A stretch of 27,495 nucleotides of DNA from the NCBI GenBank assembly GCA_015494675.1, contig WGAW01000149.1, positions 1 through 27,495 on the forward strand. Direction: 5' to 3'. Shown here in pieces: positions 16,654 through 24,913 of the stretch. The translations under genes and the position numbers were made by a program. Numbering within the stretch: position 1 is the stretch's first letter; each line of letters opens with the position of its first letter. Source of the DNA: Hydrogenimonas sp. Its GTDB lineage: Bacteria > Campylobacterota > Campylobacteria > Campylobacterales > Hydrogenimonadaceae. The notes below the pieces were generated by a model, which saw only the letters and a list, made by a program, of their open reading frames with translations, ran no database searches and had not been told where the DNA came from.

Positions 16654-18913
16654 TTGGCTGTCCCACTACTTCAATTTTACTTTGGCTGAAACGGTAGAGT
16701 GAAGATAGCAAATCTTCACTTAATCCCAAGTCAAAGGTAGGGTTAAGCGCTATCGTACCTTTGAGCTCCGGTTCGATTCTAAACACTCTCTCCATCTCCG
16801 CCTCTCCAACTCTGATTTTCACGCGCATACCCTCTTTAAGTTTGGCCGCCATCGCGAACTGCCGCGATCCGAGCAGTACGGCTTCCTCTTTATTCAACTG
16901 CGACGCTCTCGCGGTCTGAGGTCCAAACTGCAGAACGGGGTCACATCGGTAGAGAATCGGACCGTTGAACTCCGGAAGCTCCTCCACCTCCTCGAGGGTG
17001 GAGTCTACAGTATGTTTCATTCGTTTCATCGTATATCCCCGAACCTCCCCTTCGCTGTTGTCGAAGTAGTAGGGGATATCGTCGAAACGGATCTTTTTGA
17101 ACCCCTTCTCTTCCGGAAGCTCTTCGGTGAAGTCTATCGTGTAGCGTGCCTCTATGCCGAGAGCTACGGCTATTTCGCAAAGTGTATAGCCGTTGTAGGG
17201 CAAAGCCGCGTTTGTAGGAACAACACGCTTGTCGAGCGTAGTGAATGTCCCCTCCTGCTGGTTTAGAGCGGGCATATCCAGATCACCGTCTCCGTATGAG
17301 CTGAGCACGAAATCTCCGGGGGTGTTGTAGCCTATCACGCTTCCCTCCTCGCTATCGTCGAGGTCGCAGATCAGGCTCACTCCGAGCGAATTGGTCTTCG
17401 GTGCTACCGGCAGCACCGATATATTTCCGAAACGCTCAAAGAGTGCGGCGAGCTTCGCTATCTGTGCGGCACGCGGATGGTTCATGCAGTCTTCGCCGAC
17501 AACCAGAGCTATCTTTTTGCACCTCGCAAACGACCTGCGCAGAGTCTCGAGCTCCTCTTCACCTACGTTGCTCTCGGCACTCAGGTATCCCTCGTCGAGA
17601 TCTTCGAGGAACGACTCTATCTTTTTGATATCCACCTTACCTTCGAGCAGCGTCCTTGCAAGCATAGCGAGCACACCCTCTTCGGTACCCACCTCATATT
17701 TCACAAACTGCGTCACCACGTTCTGCATCTCTCTATCTTCCATCGGATGCATATAGGCTACACGTGCGTTCTGCCTCTTCGATGCCATCGTTATGTGGTA
17801 GCGCACGGCCGGATTGTCGGTCAGTATCCTGCTACCCATAACAATCACTCCGTCGGCTTCGGCAATAGATTCGAGCGTACCGTTAAAGAGCGTCTTTCCC
17901 GTTATGGAGGCGTAGCTCTCGAGAAACCTTTTGTAGTTCAGAGCGTCCCCGTTTACAAGCCTGTACCCGTATCGCTCCTTGAGGCGCTGGAGTATCATCG
18001 CCTCCTCGTTCGTTATCCTGCTTGTAAAGCGGATGGTACTGGCATTTTTGAAAGCCTCTACCGCTCTATCGAAAGCCTTTTCATCCCTTTCGGCCGAGCG
18101 GTTTTCAAAGTCATAACCGAATCTTCCGGCTCCGCACAGAGTCGTGAACTCGAACTCGTTCGTGACCCGGTAGATTCTCGGTTCCGACCTCTCCAGGGCG
18201 CCTTCGTGCCTGCGCTCGTAATCGAGCGCACAGCCGCCGCTGCAGTGGGCGCAAGTTGCGGGCACCTTCTGAAGCTCCCATGCGTTGGCCTTGTACTGAA
18301 AGTCGGTGCTTATCATAGCGCCTACCGGACATACCGCTATGCACTCGCCGCAGTTCGTGCACTCGAGCTCTTCGCTCCCTTTGGGCTGAATACGGGAGTT
18401 GTAGCCGCCGTAGTGAATCTCTATCGCATCGTCCCCGATCACCTCGTTGCAGACATGCACGCACTTTTCACAGAGGATGCAGAGCGACTCGTCGTAGCCT
18501 ATGAACTCCCATTTTCTCAGGTCTCTCTTGTGATCCCTGGCCGAAAACTCCTGGTTGTCGACACCAAACTCCAGGGTCTTGTTCTGAAGGTCGCATGCGC
18601 CGCTCTTGTCACATACACCGCACTCGAGCGGATGGTTCACGTCGTAGAGCTTCATGATATTCTGCCGGTGGCTAAAAAGCTCGGGAGAGTTCGTTCTGAC
18701 CTCCATCCCCTCTATGACCGGCGCCTGACAGCTTAGAATGAAACCGTCGACACCCTCTACCTCCACGACACAGAGCCTACAGGAGGCAATCGGCTTCACT
18801 TTGCTCAGGTAGCACATGGTCGGTATATAGTGGCCGTTTCGGCGCGCGGCCTGAAGAATCGTCTCGCCTCTGCGAGCTTCGATCCGGCATCCGTCTATAG
18901 TCATTTTAATCAT
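16646..18913 (-). CDS. nuoG: NuoG paralogue 1 (Fe-S subunit)
   Basis: 755 residues with the same cluster ladder as its neighbour: Cys34, 45, 48 and 62 ([2Fe-2S], N1b); His94 with Cys98, 101 and 107 (N5); Cys145/148/151/155 and Cys185/188/191/195 (two ferredoxin-like sets); Cys221/224/228 with Cys260 (N7-like). The C-terminal two thirds is the molybdopterin-oxidoreductase-like fold. The GDGDLDMPALNQQEGT segment is shared exactly with paralogue 2, showing duplication, while flanking parts have diverged. Mitochondrial and E. coli NuoG have only three plus one cysteines for N4, so the extra set is notable. Start ATG at 18913; an internal ATG at 18904 is possible. Confidence 0.93.
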   Translation of the reverse strand: MIKMTIDGCRIEARRGETILQAARRNGHYIPTMCYLSKVKPIASCRLCVVEVEGVDGFILSCQAPVIEGMEVRTNSPELFSHRQNIMKLYDVNHPLECGVCDKSGACDLQNKTLEFGVDNQEFSARDHKRDLRKWEFIGYDESLCILCEKCVHVCNEVIGDDAIEIHYGGYNSRIQPKGSEELECTNCGECIAVCPVGAMISTDFQYKANAWELQKVPATCAHCSGGCALDYERRHEGALERSEPRIYRVTNEFEFTTLCGAGRFGYDFENRSAERDEKAFDRAVEAFKNASTIRFTSRITNEEAMILQRLKERYGYRLVNGDALNYKRFLESYASITGKTLFNGTLESIAEADGVIVMGSRILTDNPAVRYHITMASKRQNARVAYMHPMEDREMQNVVTQFVKYEVGTEEGVLAMLARTLLEGKVDIKKIESFLEDLDEGYLSAESNVGEEELETLRRSFARCKKIALVVGEDCMNHPRAAQIAKLAALFERFGNISVLPVAPKTNSLGVSLICDLDDSEEGSVIGYNTPGDFVLSSYGDGDLDMPALNQQEGTFTTLDKRVVPTNAALPYNGYTLCEIAVALGIEARYTIDFTEELPEEKGFKKIRFDDIPYYFDNSEGEVRGYTMKRMKHTVDSTLEEVEELPEFNGPILYRCDPVLQFGPQTARASQLNKEEAVLLGSRQFAMAAKLKEGMRVKIRVGEAEMERVFRIEPELKGTIALNPTFDLGLSEDLLSSLYRFSQSKIEVVGQPNE

Positions 18914-18923
18914 ACCGACCCCC

Positions 18924-20927
18924 CTAAACCGCCGTCATAGCGATGTAGTAGCATCGCATACAGCGTTCGGCCTCGGCAATCGCCTCTTCCTGAGTGAAAC
19001 CGAGGTTGACCTCTCTGTTGTTGTCACGCCGCTCCTCGACCGAAAGCTTCTCGCTCACCTGTCTGGGCAGACCGGGCAGCCATCCCGTAACCTTTTCGCT
19101 CTTGTCGTAGACACGCAGCTTGCGGAGATGATCCTCCATGATCTCTTCGTCGGTCAACGTTATTTCGCCCGTACGGACGTAACGCGAAATGACCGAAGCG
19201 GCACGCTTCGCCTGGCCTACGGCGTTTACAATTGTCATAGGGCCGTATTCGCAGTCTCCTGCCGCGAAGAGCCCTTTGCGGCTTGTCATATAGTCGCGGC
19301 CGTTCGTCTTGAGCGTGTTCCAGCTCGTAAGCTCCAGTTCCCACTCCTCCGGAAGCAGGCTCAGGTCTGCCGCCTGGCTTACGGCCGGAATAAGGTAGTC
19401 GCACTCTATTTCGAAGTCGGCCCCCTCTATCTTGACCAGCTGCGGCCTGCCTCCGTCCGGGTCGGGGACCAGTTCGAAGCGGTTGACCTTCAGCTTTTTG
19501 AGACGACCGTTCTCATCCTCTATAATCTCCTCTACGGCGGAGTGGAATATGAACTCGACTCCCTCCTCTACGGCTTCGTGGTACTCTTCGTATGTGGTGT
19601 TTCTTATGATCGTCTTCTCGTCGCGCCTGTAGAGCATTATCACCTTTTCGGCATTGGCCCTGACTGCACAGCGCACGACATCCATCGATGTAAAACCGCC
19701 GCCGACGCACACTACCGTCTTTCCGGTAAGGTCGACCGGCGATCCTATGCGGTACTTCTCCCACAGATTGACCCGATCCAGAAAGCTTATCGCTCCCCAG
19801 TAGCCCGGCATATCTTCACGCTCGTTTTTGGCGCGTACCTTTTTGCTGAGCCGGGTCCCGAATGCCAGAAGGGTCGCATCGTACTCTTTCTCGAACCTTC
19901 TGAGCATATCGGCATCCACTCTGGTATTGGTGATGAAGTTGGTTCCGACGCTTTTTGCAAGCTCGATATCTTTGTTGTACTTGTCGATCGGCATCCTGTA
20001 CTCGGGAACACCTACGGCCACCTCTCCGCCCAGAACCGGCAGCTCTTCGTAAACGTCGCAGTCGATTCCCTCCAGCCCAAGATAGTAGGCCGCGGTGATT
20101 CCGGCCGGTCCGGCCCCGACTATAGCGACCTTTTTGCCTATCTTCTCCTTTGCAGGCTCGTGCGGATGGAGCCACTCGAAACCGTGATCGGTCTCATAGT
20201 CGGCACCGATACGTTTGAGCTCCATGATCGAGATCGGCTCGTCGAGGTTCGAGCGCCGGCACTCATCTTCGCACGGATGCGGACAGACTCGGCCGCATGT
20301 ATGCGCAAGCGGCATAGTCTGCCTCGTCGCCTTCAGGGAGTCGTCGAACCTTAGATCGCGCACCCCTTCTATATAGGCCGGAATATCTACATGCGTCGGG
20401 CAGGCATCCATGCACGGAGCCGTCACCTTGGCTATATAGTCGATACTTTCGAGGTTGTAGTCTTTGCTCGGCTTTTTCTGTTCGATAAGCTCTTTGAAGC
20501 TCTCTTCGTAGTACTCCATCATATCCAGAAGGGGTTTGGGGACGGTACGGCCGATTTCGCATTTGGATGTCTCCATCATCGTACGGGAGACCTCTTTGAG
20601 GTGTTCGAGATCGCTCATCTCCCCCTCTCCGCGGGCGATCTTGTCCATCAGGTCGTATAGAATACGTCCGCCCCATCGGCCCGGTGCGCACCTTCCGCAC
20701 GCTTCGGAGTACTTCTGGTATGTAGCGGCATATTCGGTTCCGAGCCTTACGACATCGACCTCTTCATCGAATATCGCGAAGCCGTCCCAACCTATGAACG
20801 CCTTGGCGTTGCGGTCCGCCTCATACTGCTCCGGCAGCTTGTACTGCGACTCGACCCACTCGGACTCCGGCTTGCCGCGGTTGTCTATCGACTCACCGCG
20901 CCATGTAGAGAAAACCACACGGGCCAC
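18924..20927 (-). CDS. NuoF-remnant / GltD-like flavoprotein fusion, putative electron-input subunit
   Basis: 667 residues in three parts. Residues 1-160 resemble only the C-terminal N3 domain of NuoF: SEACGRCAPGRWG and TSKCEIG give Cys76, Cys79 and Cys122, but the third CxxCxxC position is Gly82. The FMN/NADH domain of NuoF (GRGGAGF motif) is absent. Residues 165-225 hold a GltD-type Fe-S domain (Cys171, 175, 210, 214, 218, 222). From about 264 comes a two-dinucleotide flavoprotein: VAIVGAGPAGITAAYYL for FAD (266-282) and VVCVGGGFTSMD (404-415) with YRRDE (432-436) for NAD(P)H. The end carries CMRC (656-659). GTG start, overlapping the nuoX stop by one base (TAGTG). Likely it oxidises NAD(P)H or exchanges with ferredoxin and feeds NuoG. 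Donor unproven. Confidence 0.85.
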   Translation of the reverse strand: MARVVFSTWRGESIDNRGKPESEWVESQYKLPEQYEADRNAKAFIGWDGFAIFDEEVDVVRLGTEYAATYQKYSEACGRCAPGRWGGRILYDLMDKIARGEGEMSDLEHLKEVSRTMMETSKCEIGRTVPKPLLDMMEYYEESFKELIEQKKPSKDYNLESIDYIAKVTAPCMDACPTHVDIPAYIEGVRDLRFDDSLKATRQTMPLAHTCGRVCPHPCEDECRRSNLDEPISIMELKRIGADYETDHGFEWLHPHEPAKEKIGKKVAIVGAGPAGITAAYYLGLEGIDCDVYEELPVLGGEVAVGVPEYRMPIDKYNKDIELAKSVGTNFITNTRVDADMLRRFEKEYDATLLAFGTRLSKKVRAKNEREDMPGYWGAISFLDRVNLWEKYRIGSPVDLTGKTVVCVGGGFTSMDVVRCAVRANAEKVIMLYRRDEKTIIRNTTYEEYHEAVEEGVEFIFHSAVEEIIEDENGRLKKLKVNRFELVPDPDGGRPQLVKIEGADFEIECDYLIPAVSQAADLSLLPEEWELELTSWNTLKTNGRDYMTSRKGLFAAGDCEYGPMTIVNAVGQAKRAASVISRYVRTGEITLTDEEIMEDHLRKLRVYDKSEKVTGWLPGLPRQVSEKLSVEERRDNNREVNLGFTQEEAIAEAERCMRCYYIAMTAV

Positions 20928-21157
20928 TACTTTTTCCTTCTCACCGAAATGGTCCAGTCGACTTCGTTGAACTTCAGGGAGTTGAGCAGTTCGTGCCCGG
21001 CCTCCTTGATAAGGTCGGCGCTCTTCTGAACGGGAGTGAAGTCTCCGATCTCGAATAGAAAGATCGCGACTTCGTCCACCTTCGTCCCTGTCTCCAGCAG
21101 CTCCATCATCCTGTCGTAAAAGTTGTCGTGCAGATGTCGCAGATCGTAACGTACCAT
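20927..21157 (-). CDS. nuoX: Small NuoX-type complex I subunit (NuoE replacement)
   Basis: 76 residues at the operon position where nuoE normally lies. There are no cysteines, so it cannot hold the N1a [2Fe-2S] cluster of NuoE. It has an MVRYDLRHLHDNFYDRM N-terminus, a hydrophobic strand (VAIFLFEIGDF) and a basic C-terminus (VRRKK). H. pylori HP1264 and C. jejuni Cj1575c are proteins of this size at the same operon position, and the latter complex I takes electrons from flavodoxin instead of NADH. ATG at 21157 with GGGGAGA close upstream. Identity as this family is well supported by size and context. Confidence 0.85.
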   Translation of the reverse strand: MVRYDLRHLHDNFYDRMMELLETGTKVDEVAIFLFEIGDFTPVQKSADLIKEAGHELLNSLKFNEVDWTISVRRKK

Positions 21158-21167
21158 ACTCTCCCCC

Positions 21168-22394
21168 TTACCTGTCTATTTCGCCGAAGACGATATTCGT
21201 ACTACCTATGATGGTAACGATATCCGCTATATATGTGCCGGGCAGCAGATCCTGCAAAATACCGCAATGCCAGAAGCTGGGTGCTCTCATCTTGAGCCTG
21301 TAAGGATACGGTTCGCCCTGCGAATTTATATAGAAGCCGAGCTCACCTTTGGGGCTTTCTGTCGGCACATAGACTTCGCCTACGGGCGGTCGCATACCCT
21401 GAGTCACCAGTACGAAGTGCTGCATCAAAGAGTAGTTCTGGGTCATTATATCCTCTTTGGGAGCGGAGATGTACTGGGGCGCATGGGCCATCAGTTCCGG
21501 CGGAGTATCGTCATACATCGCGATCAGTTGCTGAATGATACGCACAGACTGACGCATCTCTTCCATATAGAGCTTATAGCGGCCGTAGCTGTCGCACGCA
21601 TCCGTTACGGGTATGTCGAATTCGAGCTCGTCGTAGAGTTCGTACGGCTCCTCTTTCCTGATGTCGTATTCGATGCCGCTACCTCTAAGCATGATGCCGG
21701 TACATCCCCAGCTCTTGGCCATCTCGGGTGGTATCACCCCGACACCCTCGAGACGCATTCGCCAGATTCTGTTTTCGGTAAGAAGATCTTCGTAATCTTT
21801 TATGTTTCCGGGGAGTTCGTTTACGAATTTGGCCAGCGCGCCGAGCCACCCTTCGGGAAGATCGAGCGGAACGCCTCCTATACGTACGGCAGAGTGGGTG
21901 AGGCGCGCCCCGCAGTAGTCCTCCATAAGATCCATCGCGAACTCGCGCTCCCTGAAGCAGTAGAGAAATACACTCATAGCCCCCACGTCCAGAGCGTGGG
22001 TCGCAAGCCAGAAGAGGTGCGAGATGATTCTATTCAGCTCAAGCAGTATCGTGCGGATCACCTGTGCGCGTCTCGGCACTTCGAGCCCTATCAGCCTCTC
22101 GACCGCGAGTGCGAAGCCGTAGTTGTTCGCCGTCGCGGCGATATAGTCCATCCGGTCGGTCGTCGGCAGGAACTCGTTGTAGATCATGTTCTCGGCCATC
22201 TTCTCCATACCGCGATGAAGATAGCCGATATCGGGAACGGCCCTGACCACCTGCTCTCCGTCGAGCTCCAGTATCAGCCTGAGCTGACCGTGGGCCGAGG
22301 GGTGCTGCGGTCCGAAGTTGATAACCATATGGTTGTCGTCACGTTCGAACTCGAGGTTCTCGAAAAACGGTCTTAGTCTGTTGGTCTGTTGCAT
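21168..22394 (-). CDS. nuoD: NADH-quinone oxidoreductase subunit D
   Basis: 408 residues, the 49-kDa subunit that forms the quinone site with NuoB. Conserved GPQHPSAHG (28-36) contains the His facing the quinone head, and GYLHRGMEK and the [25 protein letters not shown] end are typical. The protein ends in a conserved IVFGEIDR. The ATG at 22394 has GGGGG upstream. NuoC and NuoD are separate genes here, not fused as in E. coli. Confidence 0.97.
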   Translation of the reverse strand: MQQTNRLRPFFENLEFERDDNHMVINFGPQHPSAHGQLRLILELDGEQVVRAVPDIGYLHRGMEKMAENMIYNEFLPTTDRMDYIAATANNYGFALAVERLIGLEVPRRAQVIRTILLELNRIISHLFWLATHALDVGAMSVFLYCFREREFAMDLMEDYCGARLTHSAVRIGGVPLDLPEGWLGALAKFVNELPGNIKDYEDLLTENRIWRMRLEGVGVIPPEMAKSWGCTGIMLRGSGIEYDIRKEEPYELYDELEFDIPVTDACDSYGRYKLYMEEMRQSVRIIQQLIAMYDDTPPELMAHAPQYISAPKEDIMTQNYSLMQHFVLVTQGMRPPVGEVYVPTESPKGELGFYINSQGEPYPYRLKMRAPSFWHCGILQDLLPGTYIADIVTIIGSTNIVFGEIDR

Positions 22395-22404
22395 CCGCGT
22401 CCCC

Positions 22405-23217
22405 CTACTTTCTTCGCTCTAACACTTTTGATCTCTCGGGAGAGAACTTCTCTATAAGGAAGACTCCCTCTTCCTCCTGGTAACGCACGGGAGTCTCTTC
22501 GGCTTTTTCGGCCTCTTCGGCAGGCGCGCCCCTGGGCACTTCGTGTCCGAGTCTCGCGAAACGCTCCGTATCGTAACGGTCTATGCGTGCGGGATCCCGG
22601 TTTTCGGGCCCGATTATATCCCTGGCCTCTTTTCCGAATATCTTGTCGACCTCATACCACTGGGCGAACTCGTCTCCTTCGAGCGGATAGGTTTTTCTAA
22701 GGGGGTGCCCCTCCCAGTCGTCCGGCATGATGAGCCTCTTCATATAGGGGTGGTTGTTCACCTTCACACCCATAAGATCCCACATCTCGCGCTCCGCCCA
22801 GTCCGCACTTCTAAAGAGCGGGTTGACGCTCTCTACCGCCTGGTTCTCTTCGACGAAACATTTGACCCGGATCCGCTTCGCGGTATTTAGGTTCAGAAGC
22901 TGGTAGAATACTTCGAAGCCGCCGCGCTCGGCAAGGAAGTCGACCGCACTCATCTCGGAGAGCATCTCGTACCATCTCTGCTCTTTAAGCACCTTCAGCG
23001 CTTCGAAATTCTCTTCCGGGTTTATGTGGATCACCAACTGTCCTCTCTGGATATAGGCTTTGAGCACCTTACAGCACGCCTTTACCGCCGCCAGATCCTC
23101 GGCATAGACCCCCTCTTCGGGCACCGGCTCTTCGGGTACCCGCGGTGCGACCCAGAAGCGGTCGGTGTAGTAGGCTTTTGCCTGAACGTTGTCTTTAGGA
23201 GTATACGGTCTCATCAT
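22405..23217 (-). CDS. nuoC: NADH-quinone oxidoreductase subunit C
   Basis: 270 residues. The 30-kDa subunit signature lies at about 140-180 ([15 protein letters not shown] followed by [15 protein letters not shown]). About 35 residues before and 55 after this core are acidic extensions (EEAEKAEE near 234-241), typical of Campylobacterota NuoC rather than of shorter relatives. It overlaps nuoB as ATGA (first ATG at 23217); a second ATG follows directly at 23214. Confidence 0.95.
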   Translation of the reverse strand: MMRPYTPKDNVQAKAYYTDRFWVAPRVPEEPVPEEGVYAEDLAAVKACCKVLKAYIQRGQLVIHINPEENFEALKVLKEQRWYEMLSEMSAVDFLAERGGFEVFYQLLNLNTAKRIRVKCFVEENQAVESVNPLFRSADWAEREMWDLMGVKVNNHPYMKRLIMPDDWEGHPLRKTYPLEGDEFAQWYEVDKIFGKEARDIIGPENRDPARIDRYDTERFARLGHEVPRGAPAEEAEKAEETPVRYQEEEGVFLIEKFSPERSKVLERRK

Positions 23218-23723
23218 ACCAGCCTTTTGGGTTTTTGAGATTTGTTTGCCGATTCACGGCGAATCTTCTGCTGAAGAAGCATTACCGCGTACTGAAGCGT
23301 CTCAGGTCTGGGCGCACATCCGGGCAGATAGAGATCCACCGGTATGACGCGGTCGACACCCTGAACGGTAGCGTACGTATTGAACATGCCTCCCGTATTG
23401 GCGCAGCTTCCCATCGATATGACCCATTTGGGCTCCGTCATCTGGTCATAAAGACGCCTGATGAACTCGGCATGCTTTTTGGTCAGCGTGCCGGCCACGA
23501 TCATTAGGTCCGCCTGGCGCGGAGACGCCCGGAATATGGTCCCGAACCGGTCGAAGTCGTAGCGGCTGGCACCCGATGCCATCATCTCGATCGCACAGCA
23601 GGCCAATCCGTACGTAAGAGCCCAGACCGAGTTGCTGCGGCCCCAGTTCAGGATTTTGTCGACAGTGGTAAGCGCGACGGGCAGGCCGCCGCTTTGGGTG
23701 TAGTTTACTTGATGCTGTGCCAT
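23214..23723 (-). CDS. nuoB: NADH-quinone oxidoreductase subunit B
   Basis: 169 residues carrying N2, the last cluster before quinone. The ligands are the adjacent Cys42-Cys43 in [10 protein letters not shown], Cys107 in [11 protein letters not shown] and Cys136 in LPGCAPRPE. The ATG at 23723 lies inside the 3' end of nuoA (19-base overlap), so translation is coupled. The short basic C-terminus is unremarkable. Confidence 0.97.
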   Translation of the reverse strand: MAQHQVNYTQSGGLPVALTTVDKILNWGRSNSVWALTYGLACCAIEMMASGASRYDFDRFGTIFRASPRQADLMIVAGTLTKKHAEFIRRLYDQMTEPKWVISMGSCANTGGMFNTYATVQGVDRVIPVDLYLPGCAPRPETLQYAVMLLQQKIRRESANKSQKPKRLV

Positions 23724-24094
23724 TCAAGCGCTCCTTTCTTCCAAGCATATATAAATCCGATCGCAAGCAGCAGTATAAAGAGGATCATCTCCGCGAAACC
23801 GAACCATCCGAGCACTTTGAAATCTATGGCCCAGGGAAACATGAATATGATTTCGATATCGAAGAGGATAAAGAGCAGTGCAAAGAGATAGAACTGCGTA
23901 GAGATTGTGTTCGGCTGCTTCGTAACCTCGGGCCCGCACTCGTATATGGTGAGTTTGAGCTTTTCGGTATCGAGCCTGGCCAGCTTGCGGCTGACGAATC
24001 GTGCCGCAAAGAGTGTCGCACCGAAAGCGGCGAAAGTTATCACCAGTAGCATAAAGGCGCCGAAATATGGATGATCCGCGACCATATGTGTCAT
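23705..24094 (-). CDS. nuoA: NADH-quinone oxidoreductase subunit A
   Basis: 129 residues and three membrane helices. The conserved cytoplasmic loop reads TIYECGPEV...ISTQFY, with the YECG cysteine that senses the quinone-site conformation in other complex I enzymes, followed by the acidic helix [13 protein letters not shown] choose ATG at 24094, which has AAAGGGG six bases upstream; a TTG directly before it is in frame but less likely. This is the first gene of the nuo operon. Confidence 0.96.
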   Translation of the reverse strand: MTHMVADHPYFGAFMLLVITFAAFGATLFAARFVSRKLARLDTEKLKLTIYECGPEVTKQPNTISTQFYLFALLFILFDIEIIFMFPWAIDFKVLGWFGFAEMILFILLLAIGFIYAWKKGALEWHSIK

Positions 24095-24111
24095 CAAAAA
24101 CCCCTTTGTTA

Positions 24112-24190
24112 AAGCCTGTTAAGGCTTCGTTTAGTCTCTAAAAACCAATGTTAGGGTAGTTTATCAAATAAACTTTAAATAAAAATTGTA
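24112..24190 (-). promoter_or_regulatory. nuo operon leader: candidate -10, palindrome and small hairpin
   Basis: On the minus strand TACAAT (plus 24185-24190) is a possible -10 without a good -35. Right behind its expected start point lies a perfect 7-3-7 palindrome, AGTTTAT-N3-ATAAACT (24158-24174). Closer to nuoA a 6-bp hairpin AAGCCT-N4-AGGCTT (24112-24127) precedes the AAAGGGG ribosome binding site. The palindrome position just after the start fits a repressor site; no regulator can be named. Confidence 0.35.
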
Positions 24191-24248
24191 CGGTTAGAAG
24201 AATTATTGATAGGAGAGAATATGTTTCGCATGGAAACACGAAGCGGCA

Positions 24249-24908
24249 TCAGAGTTCACCCTCTTCGGCGAAGCTGAACCAGCTATCTTCGGTTATTATC
24301 ACGTGATCGATGAGCTCTATGCCTATTATCGAGGCCGCATCCTTGATACGGCGGGTGACGCGGCGGTCTTCGGAGCTGGGGAAGCAGTTTCCGCTCGGGT
24401 GGTTGTGGGCCATGATGATACCCGCTGCACGGTCGGCGATAGCGTCGGCGAAGAGCTCCCGCGGATGGACGAGGCTCTGATTCAGGGTTCCTACCGTCAC
24501 GACGCGCCTCTCTATCATGTGCCCCGCGCCGTCGAGCGTGATGGAGAGTAGATGCTCCTGCCTCCTGTCGGCATAGCCGCGAAGCTCTCGCCAGACATCC
24601 TCGGCGCAGGTGATCTTCGAGTTTCTCTTTATCAGATGGCGGCGACTCAGCTCTATGGCGGCGAGTATCTGCATCGACTTTGCCGGACCGAGCCCCTGAA
24701 CAGTCGTTAACTTGTCGAGAGAAAGCCCTTCAAAATCGGCCTCGAGAATCCTTTCCACCTCTTTCGAGATCCTTATGACATCTCTCTCTTTCGTTCCGCT
24801 TCCGATAAGTACTGCTATCAACTCGTAGTTTTTAAGAGCCGCCGGTCCCTTCGTCTTCAGCTTCTCCCTCGGCCGATCCTTTTCATAGAGCTCCGCTACC
24901 CGCTTCAT
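24249..24908 (-). CDS. radC: RadC family protein (JAB/MPN domain)
   Basis: 219 residues with the standard RadC layout: an N-terminal REKL motif (14-17), a helix-hairpin-helix (TVQGLGPAKSMQILAAIEL, 69-87) and a C-terminal JAMM domain with Glu118, His168, His170 and Asp181 (AHNHPSGN...SSED) forming a putative zinc site. The name comes from an old DNA-repair allele that was later reassigned; a repair role is not established for the family. It starts five bases after the AAA ATPase stop and is probably co-transcribed with it. Confidence 0.95.
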   Translation of the reverse strand: MKRVAELYEKDRPREKLKTKGPAALKNYELIAVLIGSGTKERDVIRISKEVERILEADFEGLSLDKLTTVQGLGPAKSMQILAAIELSRRHLIKRNSKITCAEDVWRELRGYADRRQEHLLSITLDGAGHMIERRVVTVGTLNQSLVHPRELFADAIADRAAGIIMAHNHPSGNCFPSSEDRRVTRRIKDAASIIGIELIDHVIITEDSWFSFAEEGEL

Positions 24909-24913
24909 TTCGA

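Noticed and set aside
17477..18736. 419-codon plus-strand open frame opposite nuoG1
   Set aside because: It is a mirror of the NuoG codon pattern. The matching region of nuoG2 gives a similar frame, which explains it as a shadow of shared coding sequence.
14170..18913. Reading one nuoG copy as a formate dehydrogenase or NADH-dependent hydrogenase subunit
   Set aside because: No catalytic Cys or Sec with molybdopterin motifs and no H-cluster motifs were seen. Both copies share the NuoG C-terminal segment and lie between nuoX/F-like and nuoH.
18924..20927. Reading this gene as the small subunit of glutamate synthase (gltD)
   Set aside because: The GltD-like part is real, but the first 160 residues are NuoF-N3-like, no gltB is near, and the gene sits inside the nuo operon with a one-base overlap to nuoX.
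24221..24277. An 18-codon plus-strand ORF with AGGAGA seven bases before its ATG
   Set aside because: Very short, ends inside the antisense of radC, and the peptide is Arg-rich without any pattern. The 6-bp hairpin at its start is equally likely to be a radC 3' end structure.
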